9,944 nucleotides of DNA from the NCBI GenBank assembly GCA_023453655.1, contig JAEXTE010000285.1, positions 1-9,944 of the forward strand. The letters run 5' to 3'. Source of the DNA: Pseudomonadota bacterium. GTDB taxonomy: Bacteria > Pseudomonadota > Gammaproteobacteria > Xanthomonadales > Xanthomonadaceae. Under the pieces are notes generated by a model. The model saw nothing but the letters and a program-made list of their open reading frames with translations, made no database searches and was not told where the DNA came from. Both the position numbers and the translations under genes were made by a program. Positions within the stretch are counted from its first letter, which is position 1; every line of letters begins with the position of its first letter. This document shows, piece by piece, positions 6,126 through 9,944 of this stretch.

Positions 6126-7139
6126 GTGCGATCCATCGATACGCTGGCCCGCGTTCCGGAAGCGCCGGTGGAGGCGCTGCAGGACGTCCTGCAGGCGCAG
6201 GCGCCCCGCGTCGTCCGCGGACTGGCGGGCGCGTGGCCCCTGGTACAGGCTTCGCAAGCCTCAGATGCCGCCGCGGTGGCCTATCTCCTGCGGTTCGCCA
6301 ACCCGGCGCTGCCGGTCGTGGCCACCATCGCGCCACCGGAGGCGGAAGGCCGGATCTTCTACGACGCGACGATGCGCGGATTCAATTTCCGCCGCGAGCA
6401 GGTCGCCCTCCAATCGGCGCTGGACCGCATGCTCGACGCATGCACGCAGTCCGAGCCGCCCCTCGTCTACGTAGGCGCGACCACGCTCGATACCTGCCTG
6501 CCCGGGCTGGGCGCGGAAAACGGCATCGACCTGGGCGGCCGCGACGCGCTCGCCAGCATCTGGGTCGGCAACCGGTCGCGGGTGCCGACCCATCAGGACA
6601 TGCCGGACAACCTGGCCTGCGTGGCCGCCGGGCGCCGCCGCTTCCTGCTGTTTCCGCCGGACCAGCTGCAGAATCTCTACATCGGGCCGCTCGACGTTAC
6701 TCCGGCGGGCCAGCCGGTCAGCCTGGTCGATCCGCTGGCACCCGACCTGGTGCGCTATCCCCGGTTCGCCCAAGCCTGGGCGCATGCGCAGGTGGCCGAA
6801 CTCGGGCCCGGCGATGCGATCTTCATGCCGGGCATGTGGTGGCACCACATCGAGGCGCTCGAGCCGTTCAACATCCTGGTGAACTACTGGTGGCGGCGCG
6901 TGCCGGCGTGGATGGATGCGCCGTTGAATGCGCTGATGGCGGCCATCCTGGGAATCCGCCAGCTGCCGGCGCACGAGCGGGCGATCTGGCAGGAAGTGTT
7001 CCGCCACCACGTATTCGAGTTCGACGAGGACGGCGTCGCCGGGCATATCCCCGCACCCGCGCGCGGCGTGCTGGCGCCGCTGGACGAGACCCGCGCGGCC
7101 AACCTCCGGCGCCGCCTGATGCAGCGCCTGCAGCGCTGA
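6126..7139 (+). CDS. Cupin_8 / JmjC-like putative Fe(II)-dependent oxygenase
   Basis: A 337-residue cytoplasmic-looking protein with no signal peptide. The N-terminus (PRVVRGLAGAWPLVQASQ, about 27-44) is the usual opening of cupin_8/JmjC-fold proteins. The double-stranded beta-helix core carries the iron ligands: His156 and Asp158 in THQDMPDN, and a distal His at 240 or 241 in PGMWWHHIEAL. The segments RRRFLLFPPDQL and LGPGDAIFMPGMWWHH are typical family strands. Known members are Fe(II)/2-oxoglutarate hydroxylases acting on protein side chains, tRNA or small molecules; the substrate here is unknown. Genes of this kind are recurrently found next to TonB-dependent receptors in Xanthomonas, Caulobacter and Shewanella, often with SapC or tryptophan-halogenase genes, neither of which is in this window. 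It starts with GTG, 88 bases after the receptor, with no separate promoter seen, so it is likely cotranscribed and under the same LacI control. Confidence 0.85.
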   Translation: MRSIDTLARVPEAPVEALQDVLQAQAPRVVRGLAGAWPLVQASQASDAAAVAYLLRFANPALPVVATIAPPEAEGRIFYDATMRGFNFRREQVALQSALDRMLDACTQSEPPLVYVGATTLDTCLPGLGAENGIDLGGRDALASIWVGNRSRVPTHQDMPDNLACVAAGRRRFLLFPPDQLQNLYIGPLDVTPAGQPVSLVDPLAPDLVRYPRFAQAWAHAQVAELGPGDAIFMPGMWWHHIEALEPFNILVNYWWRRVPAWMDAPLNALMAAILGIRQLPAHERAIWQEVFRHHVFEFDEDGVAGHIPAPARGVLAPLDETRAANLRRRLMQRLQR

Positions 7140-7155
7140 ACCCACTCGCGGGCGG

Positions 7156-8388
7156 TCAGCCCGGCCGCGGGCTGCCCTCCGCGAGGCCGGAGGCGGCGCC
7201 CTGCAGCGAACGCAGCCGCGGCGCCACCATCGGGATCGTCAGCATCGTGCTCGCCACCGCCATCAGCAGCAGGGCGGTGAACGTGGCGCTGGTGATGATC
7301 GCCTTGTCGACGAGGATGTTGGCGAAGATGATCATGATCAGGGCCTTGGTCTGCAGGAGCCAGCCGATGATCGAGGCTTCGCCCGGCTTCCAGCCCAGCA
7401 GGCGGCCGGCCAGCCCGATGCCGGCGAGCTTGCCCGCGACCGAGGCGACGAGCAGGGCGCCCGCGGCGACGAACACCGCCGCGCCGCCCACCTCCCAGGA
7501 GGTGCGCAGTCCGGTGCTCAGGAAGAACACCGGCATCAGCACCAGCAGTACGTGGTGGCGCAGCAGGTCGAGGGTCTCCTGCTCGAACCAGTCCGCGTCC
7601 ATCACCACGCCGGCCAGGAACGCGCCGACCATGTAGTGCAGCCCGGCCCAGTCGGCGCCGAAGGCGCACACGGCCAGCCAGATCAGCATGGCGAACCAGC
7701 GGTCGCGCGCCGGGATCGCGCGCATCAGGCGGCGGAAGGCGATGCAGGCCAGGGCGAACGTCAGCAGGAAGGCCACCTGCCGGCCGATCCGCTCCCAGTC
7801 CATCAGCACCAGGGCCAGCACGCCCCAGACGGCGATGTCGTCGAGGCTGGCGTAGCGCAGGATCCGCTGGCCCAGGTGCGAACGCAGCAGCTGCAGCTTC
7901 TCCATCAGCAGGATCAGGATCGGCAGGGCGGTCACCGCGCAGGCCATGCCCACACCCATGACGAACTGCCAGGGGTGCCCGCCCGGGCCGACCCAGCCGT
8001 CGAAGCCCAGCATGCCGGCGGCGACCAGCGCCCCGGCCACCAGTGGAACACCCAGCGCCAGCCCGGCGGTGACGCCGGTTTCGCGCCGGTTGGCCCAGGC
8101 CTGGCGCACGTCCAGCTCGATGCCGGCGATCATCACGAACAGCATCACCGCCCACCAGGCCAGGCCGTTGAGCGCGGTGATCACGTCGGGGTTGAACACG
8201 GTGGCGTGCAGGTCCGGCATCGCGCGGCCCAGGACGCCGGGGCCGAGCAGGATGCCGGCGATGATCTGCACCACCACCAGCGGCGCCCAGTAATCGGTAC
8301 GCAGCAGCCGCCAGACCAGGTAGGGCACCGCGAAGATCACCGCCATCGCGATCAGGAACAGCTCGGTGGTGGTGATCGCGTGGCTCAT
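7156..8388 (-). CDS. CPA2-family cation/proton antiporter (KefB/NapA-like membrane domain only)
   Basis: A 410-residue inner-membrane protein with about 12-13 hydrophobic segments. It would exchange Na+ or K+ for protons. Family marks are IIAGILLGPGVLG (residues 42-54), AGIELD in the fourth segment, and the paired acidic residues Asp183-Asp184 in ASLDDIAVW, which match the ion-binding DD of NapA-type electrogenic exchangers, whereas KefC has QD. A late segment, LQTKALIMIIFANILVD, matches the conserved Lys-bearing region of the family. There is no C-terminal TrkA-N (RCK) domain, so it is not a full Kef channel. The ATG at 8388 lies 28 bases after the upstream sugar-transporter stop and has no clear ribosome site, which suggests cotranscription and translational coupling. 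The link to sugar use is positional only. Ion and stoichiometry cannot be read from sequence. Confidence 0.9.
   Translation of the reverse strand: MSHAITTTELFLIAMAVIFAVPYLVWRLLRTDYWAPLVVVQIIAGILLGPGVLGRAMPDLHATVFNPDVITALNGLAWWAVMLFVMIAGIELDVRQAWANRRETGVTAGLALGVPLVAGALVAAGMLGFDGWVGPGGHPWQFVMGVGMACAVTALPILILLMEKLQLLRSHLGQRILRYASLDDIAVWGVLALVLMDWERIGRQVAFLLTFALACIAFRRLMRAIPARDRWFAMLIWLAVCAFGADWAGLHYMVGAFLAGVVMDADWFEQETLDLLRHHVLLVLMPVFFLSTGLRTSWEVGGAAVFVAAGALLVASVAGKLAGIGLAGRLLGWKPGEASIIGWLLQTKALIMIIFANILVDKAIITSATFTALLLMAVASTMLTIPMVAPRLRSLQGAASGLAEGSPRPG
7157..7174. terminator. GC-rich hairpin at the convergent gene ends (weak terminator candidate)
   Basis: CAGCCCG (7157-7163) and CGGGCTG (7168-7174) form 7-bp arms around GCCG. 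It overlaps the last codons and stop of the minus-strand antiporter gene and lies 17 bases past the cupin stop. It lacks a T-run on either strand, so termination here is uncertain. Confidence 0.35.
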
Positions 8389-8401
8389 CCGTGCCGCACG
8401 G
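8389..8401. repeat. Dyad immediately upstream of antiporter start codon
   Basis: CCGTGC and GCACGG flank a single C right before the antiporter ATG, in the place where a ribosome site would be expected. As RNA it could form a 5-bp stem with a 3-base loop and mask initiation unless ribosomes arrive from the upstream gene. The dyad is seen; the effect is inference. Confidence 0.4.
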
Positions 8402-8416
8402 CGGGGAAAGGGGGGA

Positions 8417-9880
8417 TCAGTGTCCCCCGCCCGCGACGAGCTTGTCGAGGTCGATGCCCTGCCGCCGCAGGATGCCGGGCGTGCGTGCGGCGTAGAAGGC
8501 GAGGTAGGCGAAGCAGGCGACGCCGACGAGGAAGCTCATGTGGATGCCGCCGGTATCGGCCAGCCAGCCCTGCAGCAGGCTGACCAGGCCGCCGCCCATG
8601 ATCATCATCACCAGCAGGCTGCTGCCCTGCCCGGTGTTGCGGCCCAGGCCGGTGATCGCCAGGGCGAAGATGCATGGCCACATGGTGCTGCAGAACAGGC
8701 CGACGCTGACGAAGGCGATGACGCTGGTCATGCCGGTGGTCGCCATGCCCACCAGCAGCGCGGCGATGCCGCAGATCGAGAAGTAGAGCAGCATCCGTGC
8801 CGGGTTGCCGCGGCTGGCGAACGTGGCCGCGACCATCAGCACGATCACCGCCCCGTACAGCAGGAACTGCATCACCGAGTAGCCGGCGATGGTGTTGACC
8901 GCCAGGAAGACGCCGAACGCCAGGTAGGGCAGCAGCAGGGTCAGCACCAGCTTCACCGAGGGCGAGGCGTTGAATGCGCCCGCGGCACCCGCCCAGCGCC
9001 CGATCATCAGGCTGGCCCAGTACAGCGAGACGAAGGGCGCGATCATCGAGGTGTTGAGCCCGAGGCCGCCCTGCTCGACCGGCAGCTTGAGATAGGCCGG
9101 CAGGTTGGCGATGGTCGCCACTTCGACCCCGACGTAGACGAAGATCGCGATCATGCCCAGCGCGAGCTGCGGGTAGGCGATCGCGGACCTGCGGTGCGCC
9201 AGCCGGGTCGGGTCCGCGGCCTCGTCCTCGGCGATCGCGTCGAGGTCGATGCGGTTGGGGACCGAAGAAAACTTCAGGAAGACCGCGACCAGCACGAAGG
9301 CCGCGCCGAGCACCAGGTAGGGCGTCTTGACCGATTCGATGCTCGCCTCGGTGCCGCCCGCGGCGACGCTGCCGAAGATCGCCAGGCTCACCAGCAGCGG
9401 GCCGATGGTGGTGCCGAAGTTGTTGACGCCGCCGGCCATGGTCAGCCGCTGCGCCCCGGTCGCCGGGTCGCCCATCATGATCGCCAGCGGGTTGGCCGCG
9501 ATCTGCTGCAGCGAAAAGCCCAGGCCGACGATGAACAGGCCCGAGAGCATCAGCCCGAACGAGGCGGTATTGGCCGCCGGATAGAACAGCAGCGTGCCGA
9601 CCGCCGAGATCAACAGGCCCAGCGAGATGCCGTTCTTGTACCCGATGCGGTTGAGCACGTCCGCGCCGATCAGGCGGGAGACAAGGAAATAGATGATCGA
9701 GCCGACCGTATAGGCCACGTAGAACGCGACCGCCACGTACTGGCTCTGCGCCTGGGACAGGTGGAAGGCGTTCTTGAAGACGGGAATCAGGATTTCGTTG
9801 CTGGCGGCGACGAAGCCCCAGAAGAAGAACACGGTGACGAGCACGCCGAACTGCGACCAGCGGGTCTGTTGGGTGGCCAT
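8417..9880 (-). CDS. FHS-family (GluP/FucP-like) sugar:H+ symporter, MFS
   Basis: A 487-residue inner-membrane permease with about 12 transmembrane segments that would bring a monosaccharide into the cytoplasm with protons. Family marks: FFFWGFVAASNEILIP (18-33), RIGYKNGISLGLL (78-90), LLFYPAA, LGFSLQQIAANPLAIMMG (120-137), VNNFGTTIGPLL, and in the C-terminal half GLFCSTMWPCIFALAITGLG and GSSLLVMMIMGGG. At the place of FucP Asp46 it has Glu29, and at FucP Glu135 it has Gln126; the latter change is, to my memory, usual in glucose/galactose-type members, so fucose is unlikely. The ATG at 9880 follows AGGA by about 4 bases; an in-frame upstream extension to the window edge is low-complexity and not family-like. 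It lies upstream of the antiporter in the same direction. Glucose released by the GH3 enzyme is the natural candidate substrate, by inference. Confidence 0.93.
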   Translation of the reverse strand: MATQQTRWSQFGVLVTVFFFWGFVAASNEILIPVFKNAFHLSQAQSQYVAVAFYVAYTVGSIIYFLVSRLIGADVLNRIGYKNGISLGLLISAVGTLLFYPAANTASFGLMLSGLFIVGLGFSLQQIAANPLAIMMGDPATGAQRLTMAGGVNNFGTTIGPLLVSLAIFGSVAAGGTEASIESVKTPYLVLGAAFVLVAVFLKFSSVPNRIDLDAIAEDEAADPTRLAHRRSAIAYPQLALGMIAIFVYVGVEVATIANLPAYLKLPVEQGGLGLNTSMIAPFVSLYWASLMIGRWAGAAGAFNASPSVKLVLTLLLPYLAFGVFLAVNTIAGYSVMQFLLYGAVIVLMVAATFASRGNPARMLLYFSICGIAALLVGMATTGMTSVIAFVSVGLFCSTMWPCIFALAITGLGRNTGQGSSLLVMMIMGGGLVSLLQGWLADTGGIHMSFLVGVACFAYLAFYAARTPGILRRQGIDLDKLVAGGGH

Positions 9881-9921
9881 GGGGTCCTGCCGTTGCGGTG
9901 GGTGGGCGGAAGGCAAATGGC

Positions 9922-9938
9922 GGGGGGCCGGGCCCCCC
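9922..9938. terminator. G6/C6 hairpin upstream of the sugar transporter (terminator candidate for a gene beyond the window)
   Basis: GGGGGGCC (9922-9929) and GGCCCCCC (9931-9938) are perfect arms around one G. It sits 41 bases upstream of the transporter start. No T-run follows on either strand. It may end an upstream transcript or lie in the transporter leader; the window stops too soon to tell. No copy of the 14-bp LacI operator is present in 9881-9944. Confidence 0.35.
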
Positions 9939-9944
9939 AACCGC

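Noticed and set aside
2932..6474. Plus-strand open frame of 1180 codons in another frame across receptor and cupin genes
   Set aside because: It is very rich in Arg, Gln and Gly, has no domain, and overlaps two well-recognised genes. It is a GC-bias shadow.
7552..8583. Plus-strand open frame of 343 codons opposite the antiporter
   Set aside because: The translation is rich in Gln, His, Gly and Asp with no membrane segments or domain, while the minus strand encodes a clear CPA2 protein.
1..9944. CRISPR array, tRNA/rRNA gene, insertion sequence or prophage parts
   Set aside because: I saw no regularly spaced repeats, tRNA-like cloverleaf, transposase or integrase motifs, or target-site duplications; all long frames are accounted for by metabolic and transport genes.

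Overview
The window is GC-rich and densely coding, and looks like a chromosomal carbohydrate-utilisation locus from a Gram-negative bacterium, most likely of the Xanthomonadaceae/Lysobacteraceae (Xanthomonas, Lysobacter or Luteimonas type). The grounds are the TonB-dependent receptor of the Xanthomonas/Caulobacter type, the lipoprotein GH3 glucohydrolase of the Cel3A type, the LacI-family regulator, and the codon use. Species cannot be fixed from the sequence alone. I see no mobile element, tRNA, rRNA or CRISPR array.

Layout: (1) 1-1334, minus strand: the N-terminal half of a GH3 beta-glucosidase/exo-glucan glucohydrolase lipoprotein, cut by the window edge. (2) 1335-1596: a divergent regulatory region with a perfect 14-bp palindromic operator inside larger dyads. 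(3) 1597-2607, plus: a LacI-family repressor. (4) 2608-2986: a 379-base regulatory gap with a strong hairpin, a site resembling the Xanthomonas xyl-box, and a second exact copy of the 14-bp operator over a consensus -35 box. (5) 2987-6037, plus: a TonB-dependent outer-membrane receptor. (6) 6126-7139, plus: a cupin_8/JmjC-like putative Fe(II) oxygenase, separated from the receptor by two tandem hairpins. (7) 9880-8417 and 8388-7156, minus: an FHS-family sugar/H+ symporter followed by a CPA2 cation/H+ antiporter, converging on the cupin gene with only 16 bases between stop codons.

Working model (inference): the LacI protein represses both the GH3 gene and the receptor-cupin unit through identical operators. 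When a beta-glucoside-type ligand is present, the receptor imports oligosaccharides across the outer membrane, the GH3 lipoprotein trims them to monosaccharide, and the FHS permease takes the sugar into the cytoplasm with protons. The antiporter may adjust ion or pH balance, but its link to the sugar genes is only positional. The least understood member is the cupin_8 protein, which keeps an HxD...H iron-binding set and has no obvious role in sugar breakdown.
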